Source: Actinopolymorpha sp. NPDC004070
GTDB taxonomy: Bacteria > Actinomycetota > Actinomycetes > Propionibacteriales > Actinopolymorphaceae
Direction: 5' to 3'
DNA length: 64,000 nucleotides
NCBI RefSeq assembly: GCF_040610475.1
Contig: NZ_JBEXMJ010000012.1
Span: forward strand, 1 to 64,000
The position numbers and the translations under genes were made by a program. Each line of letters starts with the position of its first letter. Position 1 is the stretch's first letter. Shown one piece after another: positions 8,886 through 17,787 of the stretch. The notes beneath the pieces were generated by a model. It did no database searches. It saw only the letters and a program-made list of their open reading frames with translations, and was not told the origin of the DNA.

Positions 8886-9758
8886 TCAGCCGTCGGCCGC
8901 CCAGGCGGCGTCCGGGTCGGGCACCGGGATCGAGCTGACCAGCAGCCGGGAGTACTCGTGCCGCGGGTTGTCGATCACCTCCCGGGTGTCCCCGCGTTCG
9001 ACGATCGACCCCCGGTAGAGGATGCAGATCTCGTCACCGACCTGGTAGGCCGTGGACAGGTCGTGGGTGATGTAGAGGAACGAGATGCCGCGCTCGTCCC
9101 GCAGTCGCAGCATGATGTCCAGGATCAGCGCCCGCAGGGACGCGTCCACCATCGACACCGGCTCGTCGGCGACGATCAGGCGGGGCTGGATGAGGTACGC
9201 CCGGGCCATCATCAGCCGCTGCCGCTGACCGCCGGACAGCTGGTGCGGGTGCTTGTCGAGCACCTCCGCGCCGCGCATCCCGACCACCCGCAGCGCGTCC
9301 TCGACGAGGTCGCGGGCCTGTGCCTTCGACGTCGCCAGCCGGAAGTGCCGCACGGCCAGGTCGAAGACGTGGCGTACGCGGTAGAAGGGGTTGTAGACCC
9401 CGAACGGGTCCTGGAAGATCGCCTGCACCTCGCGGCGGTAGGCGAGGAAGCCCTCCTTGTCGAGGGTCGACACGTCCCGCCCCCGGTGCAGCACCTGGCC
9501 GGACGTCAGCGTGGTGAAGCCCAGGATGGCGTCGGACAGGGTCGTCTTGCCGCTGCCGCTCTCCCCGGCGATGGTGGTGATGCCGGCCGGTGTCTCGTGC
9601 AGTGTCAACGACACATTGTCGAGGGCGGTGGTCCGCTCCTCGCCCTTGCCGTACACCTTCACCGCCGACCGGACCTCCAGCAGCGGCGGCACCGATGCCT
9701 GCTCGGCCGCGTGGTCGGCCGTCTGCTCTGCCCTCTGGTCAGCCGTCTGGTCAGCCAT
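8886..9758 (-). CDS. Oligopeptide-type ABC transporter ATPase (OppF/DppF-like)
   Basis: A 290-residue nucleotide-binding subunit that drives import by ATP hydrolysis at the inner membrane face. Walker A GESGSGKTT (near 66), Q-loop AIFQDPFGVYNPF, signature LSGGQRQRL, Walker B LIVADEPVSMVDAS and H-loop YITHDL are all intact. The HEYSRLLVSSIP tail is typical of oligopeptide/dipeptide ATPases. The first 23 residues are an Ala/Asp/Gln-rich quasi-repeat. It is the last gene of a five-gene operon and overlaps the preceding ATPase gene by eight bases. Confidence 0.93.
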   Translation of the reverse strand: MADQTADQRAEQTADHAAEQASVPPLLEVRSAVKVYGKGEERTTALDNVSLTLHETPAGITTIAGESGSGKTTLSDAILGFTTLTSGQVLHRGRDVSTLDKEGFLAYRREVQAIFQDPFGVYNPFYRVRHVFDLAVRHFRLATSKAQARDLVEDALRVVGMRGAEVLDKHPHQLSGGQRQRLMMARAYLIQPRLIVADEPVSMVDASLRALILDIMLRLRDERGISFLYITHDLSTAYQVGDEICILYRGSIVERGDTREVIDNPRHEYSRLLVSSIPVPDPDAAWAADG

Positions 9759-10716
9759 CGACCGTCACCTCCAGGTCGGACGTGGCCACCAGGTGACCGG
9801 GGGCGACCTCGACCATCGCCGGCGTCGGCCGTCTGGTGCGCAGGTCGGGCGCGCGGACGTCGCGGACCACCAGTGGCCGGCGTTCCCGGATGGACGGGAT
9901 GGAGGCGATCAGGTGCCGGGTGTACGCGTGCCGCGGGTCGCGCAGGATGTCGCGTACGGAGCCGATCTCGACGATGTTCCCCGCGTACATCACCGCGATC
10001 CGGTCCACGAGCTGGGCCTGCAGCGCCATGTCGTGGCCGATCAGGATCATCGAGCTGTTCAGCCGCTTCTTCACGTCCAGCAGGGTCTGCGCGACCGCCT
10101 TCTGCACCACGACGTCGAGCGCGCTGGTGGGTTCGTCGGCGATGATCACCGCCGGGTCCAACGCGATCGCCATCGCGATGCAGACCCGCTGCTTCATCCC
10201 GCCGGACAGCTCGTGCGGGTAGAGGTCGACGACGCGTTCGGGCAGGTTGACCAGCGACAGCAGCCGGAGGAGACGTTCGCGCAGCACCTTGCGCGGCTGG
10301 CGGCCCTCGTGCGTCTCGATCGCGTCGCCAAGCTGGCGGCGTACCCGGAGCACGGGGTTCAGGGAGTTCATCGAGCCCTGCGGGATGAGGGCGATGTCGC
10401 GCCAGCGGCGGCTCCGCAGCTCCGCCTCGGACATCGCCAGCAGGTCGGTGGCGCCCAGTCGGACCGAGCCGCCCACCACCCGGCCGGGCGGCGTGGTCAG
10501 CCGCAGGATCGCCATCGCCACCGTCGACTTGCCCGACCCGGACTCGCCGACCAGCCCGAGCGTCTCCCCGCGGCCGAGGGTGAACGACACACCGTTCGCG
10601 GCCACCACGTCGCCGCCGGTCGTGCGGTAGTGCACCCGCAGGTCCGTCACCGACAGCACGGGCTCCCCGGCGCCGGGCAGGATGCTCGGGCCGGCGCTCG
10701 GCTCGGCGGCGCTCAT
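9751..10716 (-). CDS. Oligopeptide-type ABC transporter ATPase (OppD/DppD-like)
   Basis: A 321-residue partner ATPase. It has Walker A GESGSGKSTV, Q-loop LIPQGSMNSLNPV (characteristic of the Opp/Dpp group), signature LSGGMKQRV, Walker B VIIADEPTSALDV and H-loop ILIGHDM. The C-terminal HAYTRHLIASIPS segment is an oligopeptide-ATPase hallmark. The ATG overlaps the stop of the permease gene (ATGA), so the two are translationally coupled. It presumably forms a heterodimer with the downstream ATPase. Confidence 0.93.
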   Translation of the reverse strand: MSAAEPSAGPSILPGAGEPVLSVTDLRVHYRTTGGDVVAANGVSFTLGRGETLGLVGESGSGKSTVAMAILRLTTPPGRVVGGSVRLGATDLLAMSEAELRSRRWRDIALIPQGSMNSLNPVLRVRRQLGDAIETHEGRQPRKVLRERLLRLLSLVNLPERVVDLYPHELSGGMKQRVCIAMAIALDPAVIIADEPTSALDVVVQKAVAQTLLDVKKRLNSSMILIGHDMALQAQLVDRIAVMYAGNIVEIGSVRDILRDPRHAYTRHLIASIPSIRERRPLVVRDVRAPDLRTRRPTPAMVEVAPGHLVATSDLEVTVDG

Positions 10717-11633
10717 GCCTTCGCTCCCCGCAGCCGCGGGTTGGCCACCTCGTCCAGGCCGATCGCCAGCAGGAACAGCCCGATGAAGATCACCATCAGC
10801 ACCAGGGTCGGGAAGCCCCACCACCACCACATGCCGCGCAGGATCGCCGACCCGCTGATCGCGTTGGACACGGTCATGCCGAGCGTCGGGATCCGCTGCG
10901 GCCCCAGGCCGAGCGCCTCCAGGCCGACCGCCGCCAGGATGCCGCCGGAGGTCGCGCCGATGAAGCTGGCGGCGAGGTAGGGCAGCAGGTTCGGCATCAT
11001 CTCCCCGAACATGATGTGCCGCGTGGGCAGCGCGGTGAGCCGGGCCATCCGGACGTATCCCTGCTCGCGCATCGACAGCACCTGCGCCCGGATCAGCCGG
11101 GTCGGCCCGGCCCAGGCGAACAACGCGACGATCAGCGCCATCGTGGTGACGTCCATCTGGCGTACGTACGCCGAGATCACCACCAGGATCGCCAGCGTCG
11201 GAATGGTGAGCGCGGTGTCGGACAGCGTACGGATCACCGTGTCCACGGCCCCGCCGCGATAGCCGGCGGCGAACCCCAGCACCGTCCCGACCAGCATGCT
11301 CGTCACGCCCACGACCAGGCCGACCTGCAGCGTCGTCGGGCCGCCCACCACCAGCAGGGCGAGCATGTCCCGGCCGCTGTTCTCGGTGCCCAGCGGATGC
11401 GCGAGCGAGCCGCCCCGCAGCCAGAACGGCGGCAGGTTGAGCGGTGAGCTGGCCGCCCGGGCGAGCGTGGTGTCCCACAGCAGCCGGCCCGCCAGCGTGA
11501 GCACCAGCACGCCCACGACCATGCCGGCGCCGGCCAGCAACTTGCGGTTGCGCCACGGCGACGTCGGCCGGCCGCCGGAGTCGGCGGGCTCGTCCGCCCG
11601 TTCCTGGATCTGGGTGACGGCGGTCGGGTCCAT
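10713..11633 (-). CDS. ABC transporter permease (OppC/DppC-like)
   Basis: A 306-residue inner-membrane permease. A cytoplasmic N-terminus with PWRNRKLLAGAG precedes the first membrane span; HPLGTENSGRDMLALLV is the conserved OppC motif, and the EAA coupling loop lies near MARLTALPTRHIMFGEMMPN. About six hydrophobic segments are visible. The GMWWWWGFPTLVLM span is unusually Trp-rich. The start ATG has AGGAGG of the preceding gene end upstream. Confidence 0.92.
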   Translation of the reverse strand: MDPTAVTQIQERADEPADSGGRPTSPWRNRKLLAGAGMVVGVLVLTLAGRLLWDTTLARAASSPLNLPPFWLRGGSLAHPLGTENSGRDMLALLVVGGPTTLQVGLVVGVTSMLVGTVLGFAAGYRGGAVDTVIRTLSDTALTIPTLAILVVISAYVRQMDVTTMALIVALFAWAGPTRLIRAQVLSMREQGYVRMARLTALPTRHIMFGEMMPNLLPYLAASFIGATSGGILAAVGLEALGLGPQRIPTLGMTVSNAISGSAILRGMWWWWGFPTLVLMVIFIGLFLLAIGLDEVANPRLRGAKA

Positions 11634-11642
11634 GGCCGGCCG

Positions 11643-12653
11643 TCACCTCCTCTCGTAGGAGATGCGCGGGTCGAGCAGCGGATAGACCAGGTCGATGATC
11701 AGGACAGCGGTGACCGTGGTGAGGATCAGGATGAACACGATGCCCTGCATCACGGTGTAGTCGGTGGTGGAGATCGCCTGGTAGAGCAGCGCGCCCATGC
11801 CGGGATAGCCGAAGAGGTACTCCACCAGCACGGTGCCGCCGACGATCCCGCCGATGCCGAGCACGAGCGCGGTGACCTGGGGCAGGATCGCGTTGCGGAT
11901 CTCGTACCTGAAGAGGATGTCCAGCGGCCGCAGCCCCTTCGCGCGGGCCAGCGTCAGGTAGTCCTCCCCGGCGACGGTGACCATCATCCCGCGCATGCCG
12001 AGCGCCCAGAACCCCATGCTGGCCAGCACGATCGACAACGCCGGCAGGGTGCCGTGCTGCACCACGCTGTTCACGAACGCCAGGCTGATCCCGGGCGTCA
12101 GGTCGCCGCGGTAACCGCCGGAGATCGGGAACAGCCGCAGGGTGAAGACGAACACGTAGATCAGGACGATCCCCAGGATGTAGAACGGGATCGCGGTGAA
12201 CGTCAGCGACACCGGCAGGAACACCCGCAACAGCCTGGGCGTGCGCCGCCACGCCATCAGCGCACCGATCACGCTGCCGGCGAGGAACGACAGTGCGGTC
12301 GCGATGACCAGCAGCCCGACCGTCCAGGGCAGCGCCCGGCCGATCATCGTGCCCACCTCCGCCGGGAACTGCGCCAGCGAGTAGCCGAAGTCGAACGTCG
12401 CCATGCTCTTGAGGTAGTGGAGGTACTGCACCGGCAGCGGGTCGTCCAGGCCGAACCTCGCCCGCCAGGCCGCGACCAGCTTGCCGCTGCCCTCGACGTA
12501 GCCCGCCTGCGAGGTGATCCGGGTGATCATCGCCTGCACCGGGTCGCCCGGCGCGAGCCGAGGAATGAAGAACATCAGCGTCGCGCTCGCCCAGATGGTG
12601 AACAGGAACATCCCTACCCGGCGGACGACGTACCCCACGCTCAGTCCGCGCAC
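11643..12653 (-). CDS. ABC transporter permease (OppB/DppB-like)
   Basis: A 336-residue inner-membrane permease of the OppB type. The N-terminal span VGMFLFTIWASATLMFFIPRLAPGDP carries the typical PGDP, with ALPWTVGLLVIATALSF and an EAA loop near MVTVAGEDYLTLARAKG. VEYLFGYPGMGALLYQAI near the C-terminus is a strong OppB signature. The GTG start has AGGAG seven bases upstream and lies ten bases after the binding-protein stop. Confidence 0.92.
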   Translation of the reverse strand: MRGLSVGYVVRRVGMFLFTIWASATLMFFIPRLAPGDPVQAMITRITSQAGYVEGSGKLVAAWRARFGLDDPLPVQYLHYLKSMATFDFGYSLAQFPAEVGTMIGRALPWTVGLLVIATALSFLAGSVIGALMAWRRTPRLLRVFLPVSLTFTAIPFYILGIVLIYVFVFTLRLFPISGGYRGDLTPGISLAFVNSVVQHGTLPALSIVLASMGFWALGMRGMMVTVAGEDYLTLARAKGLRPLDILFRYEIRNAILPQVTALVLGIGGIVGGTVLVEYLFGYPGMGALLYQAISTTDYTVMQGIVFILILTTVTAVLIIDLVYPLLDPRISYERR

Positions 12654-12663
12654 GACCGGCTCC

Positions 12664-14568
12664 TCATGCCTTCACCGGGCGCAGGTGGTGGATGATCTGG
12701 TGCGCGTTCGCCCAGTCCAGCGTGGGCTGGAGGTAGTCGTTCTTCTTGGTCGCCCAGCCGGTCCAGTACGTCGTGTCGAACGCGTAGAGCTTGCGGGCGT
12801 GCGCGATCGGCAGGAACGGCAGGTCACGCAGCCACGCCCGGGCGGCGGCGAGGAACGGCTCGTCCAGCGCCGGGTCGTCCAGCGGGAGGTTCGCCATCGT
12901 GTCGACGTTCTTCGTGTAGTCGGCGTTCTTCCAGCGGACCGCGTTGGAGGACGCGGCCTTGCCGACCGGGACGACCGCCTTCGCCGAGAACAGCTGCATC
13001 GAGAACCACGGCTCGGTGACCGAGCCGCAGGCGCTCCAGTCGCTCGCGGCCTCGAACTTCCCGTTGCCGAGGTTGTCGCCCCACGTGCCGATGGCGAGCT
13101 TGCGGACGGTCGCGTTGATCCCGGCCCGCTGCAGCTGCTCGCCGACCACCTCGGCGTACCGCCAGATCTCGATGAAATCGGTCGGCGCGTCGATCTGCAG
13201 CCGGAGGTCCTTGCCGCCCTTCTGGTAGTAGCCGTCGCCCTTACGGGTGTAGCCCTTCGCGGCGAGGATGCGCTTGGTCTGGTCCAGGTCGTGCTTGCCG
13301 ATGGGGAACTCCTCGAACAGCCCGGCGTCCTCGATCTTCTGGACCCACCGCTGCATCGGCGGGTAGTTGGGGAAGAAGAACCTTGCCGGTGTGGTCGTGC
13401 CCTCGTAGGCGATCTTGACGATCTCGTCCCGGTCGAGGGCGTGGTTGAGCGCCCAGCGCATCTGCGGGTCGTTCCAGGGCTCGACGGCGTTGTTGACCGA
13501 CAGCAGCCGGGTGCACGGGTCCGGCCAGGCGTACGGCTTGTCCGGCAGCCAGGAGATCACCTTCGGGTTGCGGGCCTTCAGGCTCTCGAACGCGCCCGCG
13601 GTGAGGTCGGCCACCGAGTCCAGCTGGTGGTCGGCGGCCCGGGCGACCCGGATGTCCTCGGTCTCGTTCACCACCCACTGCAGGCGCTCCGGCTTGGGCA
13701 GCGGCAGGAAGCCGGCCTTCGCGCCCCACCAGTCGGCGCGGCGTTCGTAGGTGAACCTCGTCGGGCTCGCCGAGGTGAGGCGGTACGGGCCGGTGAACAC
13801 CGGCGAGGACTTCTTGTCGTAGTTCTTGAACGTCGTGGGGTCTTTCCCACGCCACACGTGCTCGGGCACGATCACCAGGCCGCTGTGGATCTTCACCGAG
13901 AAGTAGTCCAGCTGGAACCTCGGGTTCGGCTTGTTCAACGTGAAACGCACCGTCAGCGGGTCGACCTTCTCGACCGTCTTCACCCACTCCTGGATCGCGG
14001 CCGCGTTGTTCAGTTCCGCGCTGCCCTTGCGCAGGAGGTCGATGGTGAACACCACGTCGTCGGCGTCGTAGGCCTCACCGTCGGACCACTTGATGCCGTC
14101 CCGGAGCTTCAGCGTCCACACGGTGCTGGTGTCGTTCGGCTCGAACGACAGGCCGAGCCACGGCTCGGTCTTGCCCGTCTCGTAGTCGAGGATGAACAAC
14201 GGCTCGGCCATCGCCTGGTGGAAGCCGGCGTTGTTGGTGAAGCCGGGTACGAACGGGTTCCACAGGTCCGGGCTCTGCACCCGGCCGCCGTGGTAGTCGA
14301 ACACCACCGTGCGGGCCCGGGCGCTGTTGCCGCCTCCGCCGCCCGCGCCACCGCCGCCGCCGCCACCGGCTCCGCCTCCGCCGCCGGCCCCCTCGCCCTC
14401 GCAGGCGGCCAGCAGGGCGGGCAGGCCGCCGACCGCCGCCCCGGCGAGGGCGGCGCGGCGCAGGAACGTTCGCCGGGAAGACGGGCCGGCGTGGTCGGGG
14501 CCCACCTGGTCGGGTCGGACGTGGTCGGGGCCCTTGTGGTCCGGTCCTGTCGTGGGGTGCTGGGTCAT
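12664..14568 (-). CDS. ABC transporter substrate-binding lipoprotein (family 5)
   Basis: A 634-residue extracellular solute-binding protein, family 5. The N-terminus carries a twin-arginine signal (SSRRTFLRR, residues 30-38) and a lipobox ending at Cys56 (LLAAC), so it should be a Tat-exported lipoprotein. A nearly pure Gly linker (about residues 60-81) tethers the binding domain, which shows WTLKLRDGIKWSDGEAYDA and FRHQ-like DRDEIVKIAYEG segments typical of peptide/oligosaccharide binders. A short GPDH-type quasi-repeat precedes the signal. It is the first gene of the importer operon. The ligand cannot be read from sequence; oligopeptide or oligosaccharide are both possible. Confidence 0.92.
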   Translation of the reverse strand: MTQHPTTGPDHKGPDHVRPDQVGPDHAGPSSRRTFLRRAALAGAAVGGLPALLAACEGEGAGGGGGAGGGGGGGAGGGGGNSARARTVVFDYHGGRVQSPDLWNPFVPGFTNNAGFHQAMAEPLFILDYETGKTEPWLGLSFEPNDTSTVWTLKLRDGIKWSDGEAYDADDVVFTIDLLRKGSAELNNAAAIQEWVKTVEKVDPLTVRFTLNKPNPRFQLDYFSVKIHSGLVIVPEHVWRGKDPTTFKNYDKKSSPVFTGPYRLTSASPTRFTYERRADWWGAKAGFLPLPKPERLQWVVNETEDIRVARAADHQLDSVADLTAGAFESLKARNPKVISWLPDKPYAWPDPCTRLLSVNNAVEPWNDPQMRWALNHALDRDEIVKIAYEGTTTPARFFFPNYPPMQRWVQKIEDAGLFEEFPIGKHDLDQTKRILAAKGYTRKGDGYYQKGGKDLRLQIDAPTDFIEIWRYAEVVGEQLQRAGINATVRKLAIGTWGDNLGNGKFEAASDWSACGSVTEPWFSMQLFSAKAVVPVGKAASSNAVRWKNADYTKNVDTMANLPLDDPALDEPFLAAARAWLRDLPFLPIAHARKLYAFDTTYWTGWATKKNDYLQPTLDWANAHQIIHHLRPVKA

Positions 14569-14903
14569 CGCGGCGCCGGCCTTCCTCGTCGGGTGTCGGC
14601 CGGTGAGCCAGCCGTCACCGCCGGTTCTTCGCCGGAAAGACTGGGGGCGCGAAGATCACCGGTCAAGGGAGGGCAGCCACCCTGGCCACCCCGAGCCCGG
14701 TTTCGGCCCACGGAGACCGCCCCGGCTCAGCGTCCGGGCCGCTCGACGCCGGTTTCGGAGCGGCGACGGCAAGGTGAACGCGGCCGGGACGCGACATGGA
14801 CAGATGTCACTGGTCGGGTTTGAACGGTGACGGAAACGGTAACTTTTCCCTAACTCTCCCCGGCCGGGTGCCGTTTTCCGTTTCCGGCCGGGTATCCCCA
14901 ACC
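14569..14903. other. Divergent intergenic region with repeated boxes
   Basis: There is no gene between the importer operon and the first dehydrogenase. CCGGCCGGGT occurs twice (14860-14869 and 14884-14893, 24 bp apart). A GGAAACGG element (14832-14839) has a TTTCCG-type inverted partner near 14875-14886. These lie just upstream of the dehydrogenase -10 box and could bind a regulator. The bases beside the binding-protein start contain no clear -10. Confidence 0.45.
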
Positions 14904-14916
14904 TAGGGTGCGGAGC
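14904..14916 (+). promoter_or_regulatory. -10 box of leaderless promoter
   Basis: TAGGGT at 14904-14909, seven bases before GTG 14917. There is no Shine-Dalgarno, which favours a leaderless transcript and picks 14917 over the GTG at 14908 that overlaps the box. Confidence 0.6.
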
Positions 14917-16170
14917 GTGTCTGACCTCGCTGTCGTCGGTCTTGGATATGTCGGTCTACCCCTGGTCCGTGAGGCCTGCCGGGCGGGACTTCGAGTCGTC
15001 GGACTCGATGTTTCCCCGCGCGTGGTCGCGGGCCTGGCCGCCGGTCGTTCCCACATCGACGATCTTTCCGATGCCGACGTGACCGCCATGCTGGCCGCCG
15101 GGCTGACCGTGACCACCGACCCCGGGGAGGCGCTGGCCTCGGCGGACACCGTGGTGATCTGCGTGCCGACGCCGCTGGACGAGGACGGCGGGCCCGACCT
15201 GACGGCGGTGCGGTCGGCGGCCGCGATGGTGGCCGACCACCTGCGGCCGGGCACGCTCGTCGTGCTGGAGTCGACGACCTATCCCGGCACGACCGATGAG
15301 GTGGTGCGGCCGATCCTGGAGAAGTCCGGGCTGACCGCCGGGGTGCAGTTCGCGCTGGCGTTCTCCCCCGAGCGCATCGACCCCGGCAACCCCACCTACG
15401 GCCTGCGCAACACCCCGAAGGTGGTCGGCGGGCACACCGTGCACTGCACCGAGCGGGCCGTCGACTTCTACGGCCGGATCTGTGACCGGGTGGTGCGGGC
15501 GAAGGGCACCCGCGAGGCCGAGATGGCCAAGCTGCTGGAAAACACCTACCGTCACGTCAACATCGCCCTGGTCAACGAGATGGCGATCTTCTGCCACGAG
15601 CTCGGCATCGACCTGCGTGACGCGATCGAGGCGGCGGCCACCAAGCCGTTCGGGTTCCAGGCGTTCCACCCCGGCCCGGGCGTGGGCGGGCACTGCATCC
15701 CGATCGACCCCAACTACCTGTCGTACAAGGTCAAACGGCTGGGCTACCCGTTCCGGTTCGTGGAGCTGGCCCAGGAGATCAACCAGCGGATGCCGTCCTA
15801 CGTCGCCCAGCGGGTGCAGGACCTCATCAACGACGCCGGCCGGTCCGTCCGCGGGTCCACGGTGCTGATCCTCGGCGTCACCTACAAGCCGAACATCGCC
15901 GACCAGCGCGAGTCCCCGTCACGGCCGGTCGCCCGCCGGCTGCGCCGGATGGGCACCAACCTGGTCTTCCACGACCCCTACGTCACCGAGTGGCAGGTCG
16001 ACGGGGAGCCGGTGCCACGGGTGGACGACCTCGACCATGCGCTGGCCACCGCCGACCTGGCCCTGCTGCTGCAGGACCACGCCGTCTACGACGCACCCAC
16101 GCTGTCGCGCGCACGGCTGTTGTTCGACACCCGCGGCCGGGTCCGCGACGGGACCGCCGAGGTGTTGTGA
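14917..16170 (+). CDS. wecC: UDP-N-acetyl-mannosamine/glucosamine 6-dehydrogenase (copy 1)
   Basis: A 417-residue UDP-sugar dehydrogenase that oxidises the C6 hydroxyl twice with NAD+ to give a uronate. It has the Rossmann motif GLGYVGLP (residues 8-15), SPERIDPGN, the Lys-containing EMAKLLENTYRHVNIAL and the catalytic GVGGHCIPIDP with both Cys and the Asp four residues later. NPTYGLRNTPKVVGG fits the WecC/WbpA group that acts on UDP-N-acetylhexosamines. With the epimerases in this window it could make UDP-ManNAcA. Its stop overlaps the next ATG by one base (TGATG). Confidence 0.88.
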   Translation: MSDLAVVGLGYVGLPLVREACRAGLRVVGLDVSPRVVAGLAAGRSHIDDLSDADVTAMLAAGLTVTTDPGEALASADTVVICVPTPLDEDGGPDLTAVRSAAAMVADHLRPGTLVVLESTTYPGTTDEVVRPILEKSGLTAGVQFALAFSPERIDPGNPTYGLRNTPKVVGGHTVHCTERAVDFYGRICDRVVRAKGTREAEMAKLLENTYRHVNIALVNEMAIFCHELGIDLRDAIEAAATKPFGFQAFHPGPGVGGHCIPIDPNYLSYKVKRLGYPFRFVELAQEINQRMPSYVAQRVQDLINDAGRSVRGSTVLILGVTYKPNIADQRESPSRPVARRLRRMGTNLVFHDPYVTEWQVDGEPVPRVDDLDHALATADLALLLQDHAVYDAPTLSRARLLFDTRGRVRDGTAEVL

Positions 16171-17297
16171 TGCCCAACCTGCGCGTCCTCGTGTGCACGG
16201 TCGTACACCATCCGCAGGACGCGCGCATTCTTCACCGGCAGATCCGGGCCATGCTGGACGCCGGTTACTCCGTGACCTACGCCGCTCCCTTCTCGGCGTA
16301 CGCCACGACGGCCTGGCCGGAGCTGACGGCGATCGACCTGCCCCGGGCACTGGGCCGGCAGCGCTCCGACGCGCTGCGCGCGGCCCGGCACGTCCTGCGG
16401 ACCCACGGTGCGGACGCCGACGTGGTGCTGCTGCACGACCCCGAACTGCTGCTCGTCCTGCCCGGGCTGGACCTGCCCGGCGCGGTGGTGTGGGACGTGC
16501 ACGAGGACACCGGTGCGGCGCTGGTGGCCAAGAGCTGGCTCCCCGGCGCCGTTCGGCCACTGGCCCGCGCGGGCGTGCGCATGGTCGAGGAGTGGGCCGA
16601 ACGCAACCTCCGGCTGATCCTCGCCGAGCCGGGCTACCGCGGCAGGTTCCGGCGGATCCACCCGGTGGTGCCGAACACCACCTACGTGCCCGACTCCGTG
16701 GCACCGTCCGGTGCGAACCGGGTCGTCTACGTCGGTCACCTGTCGGTCGCCCGCGGCGTCGACGTGATGCTGGACGCCGCCCGGCTGCTGGCCGGCAGCG
16801 GCCTGGACATCGACGTGGTGGGACACGCCGACTCCTACTCCCGCCGGGCACTGGTGCGCGCGCAGCAGGAGGGGTTCCTGCGCTGGCACGGGTATGTTCC
16901 CAACGACAGGGCGCTGGCCCTGGTCGACGGCGCCCTGTGCGGGCTGTCGCTGCTGCGCGACCTGCCCAACTACCGGCACTCGATGCCCACCAAGGTGCTG
17001 GAGTACATGGCGCACGGCGTCCCCGTGGTCTCCACCCCGCTGCCGGCGGCGGTGTCGCTGACCGAGGTGAACAAATGCGGCCTGCTGGTCCCCTTCGACG
17101 ACGCCGAGGCCACCGTGGCGGCCATCCTGCGGCTGCGCGACGACGACGAGCTGCGGGCCTCGATGGGAAAGCGCGGGCACGCGGTGGCGCGTACCGGCTA
17201 CCACTGGCCGCAGACCGCCCGGGAGTTCCTGATGCGGCTGGAGGCCTGGGCGCAGGCGGCCCGGCCGCACGAGTGCATCACCCTCGGCACGCTCTGA
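16170..17297 (+). CDS. GT4-family glycosyltransferase
   Basis: A 375-residue GT-B transferase. The N-terminal half opens VLVCTVVHHPQDARILHRQI and has VVLLHDPELLLVLP and VVWDVHEDTGAAL; the donor half has RVVYVGHLSVARGVDVMLDAA and MPTKVLEYMAHGVPVVSTPLP. The HHPQDARI opening is common among actinomycete surface-polysaccharide transferases. It is translationally coupled to the dehydrogenase, so its donor may be the uronate that enzyme makes; this is inference. It converges on the membrane-protein gene with a 34-bp gap. Confidence 0.85.
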   Translation: MPNLRVLVCTVVHHPQDARILHRQIRAMLDAGYSVTYAAPFSAYATTAWPELTAIDLPRALGRQRSDALRAARHVLRTHGADADVVLLHDPELLLVLPGLDLPGAVVWDVHEDTGAALVAKSWLPGAVRPLARAGVRMVEEWAERNLRLILAEPGYRGRFRRIHPVVPNTTYVPDSVAPSGANRVVYVGHLSVARGVDVMLDAARLLAGSGLDIDVVGHADSYSRRALVRAQQEGFLRWHGYVPNDRALALVDGALCGLSLLRDLPNYRHSMPTKVLEYMAHGVPVVSTPLPAAVSLTEVNKCGLLVPFDDAEATVAAILRLRDDDELRASMGKRGHAVARTGYHWPQTAREFLMRLEAWAQAARPHECITLGTL

Positions 17298-17331
17298 CCA
17301 CCCGCGTGACCCGTGGCGCCGGCCCGCCAGG

Positions 17332-17787
17332 TCAGAGCAGGGCCTTGATGATCCCCAGCAGCGAGGCGAACCGCAGCAACCGGCCGACGAACCCGACCAC
17401 CACGAACAACGCGAGCGGCACCCGCAGCTGTCCGGCCACCACCGAGACCACGGCGAACGGCGGGAACCCCAGCGCGGCCGACACGAGTAGCAGGAGCGCG
17501 GCCAGCCACGGGCGGCCACCGATCCGGCGCTGCCAGGTGAGGAAGGTCCGCTGCCACTTCGGCGACTCGATCTTCTGGCGTACCCACCTCCACCGCAGGG
17601 AGTTGCGGCCGATCAGGAAGTACGCCACCTTGCCCACCATCTGCCCGCCGGCCGCCGCGGCGGCGACCAGCCAGATGGACCGGCCGGTGAACGTCGCGGC
17701 CACCGCGCCGACGTACGCCTCGGCGTTGAGCAACGGGATCAGCGCCGACGCGATGCAGTAGCAGAACGTCGCGGCGAGCAGCCCCAT
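17332..17787 (-). CDS. Small VTT/YqaA-type membrane protein
   Basis: A 151-residue membrane protein with three to four hydrophobic segments. The arrangement ALIPLLNAEAYVGAVA, an amphipathic basic stretch (WQRRIGGRPW) and ALGFPPFAVVSVVAGQLRVP resembles the VTT/DedA (YqaA) family, some members of which flip lipid-linked precursors. Its ATG overlaps the stop of the CDP-alcohol transferase (TGATG), so the two are produced together, perhaps making and moving one lipid. Confidence 0.7.
   Translation of the reverse strand: MGLLAATFCYCIASALIPLLNAEAYVGAVAATFTGRSIWLVAAAAAGGQMVGKVAYFLIGRNSLRWRWVRQKIESPKWQRTFLTWQRRIGGRPWLAALLLLVSAALGFPPFAVVSVVAGQLRVPLALFVVVGFVGRLLRFASLLGIIKALL

Noticed and set aside
7460..8938. 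Plus-strand frame ending in YDRAA repeats from the 15-bp array
   Set aside because: It overlaps the glycosyltransferase in another frame and only reads into the repeat by chance.
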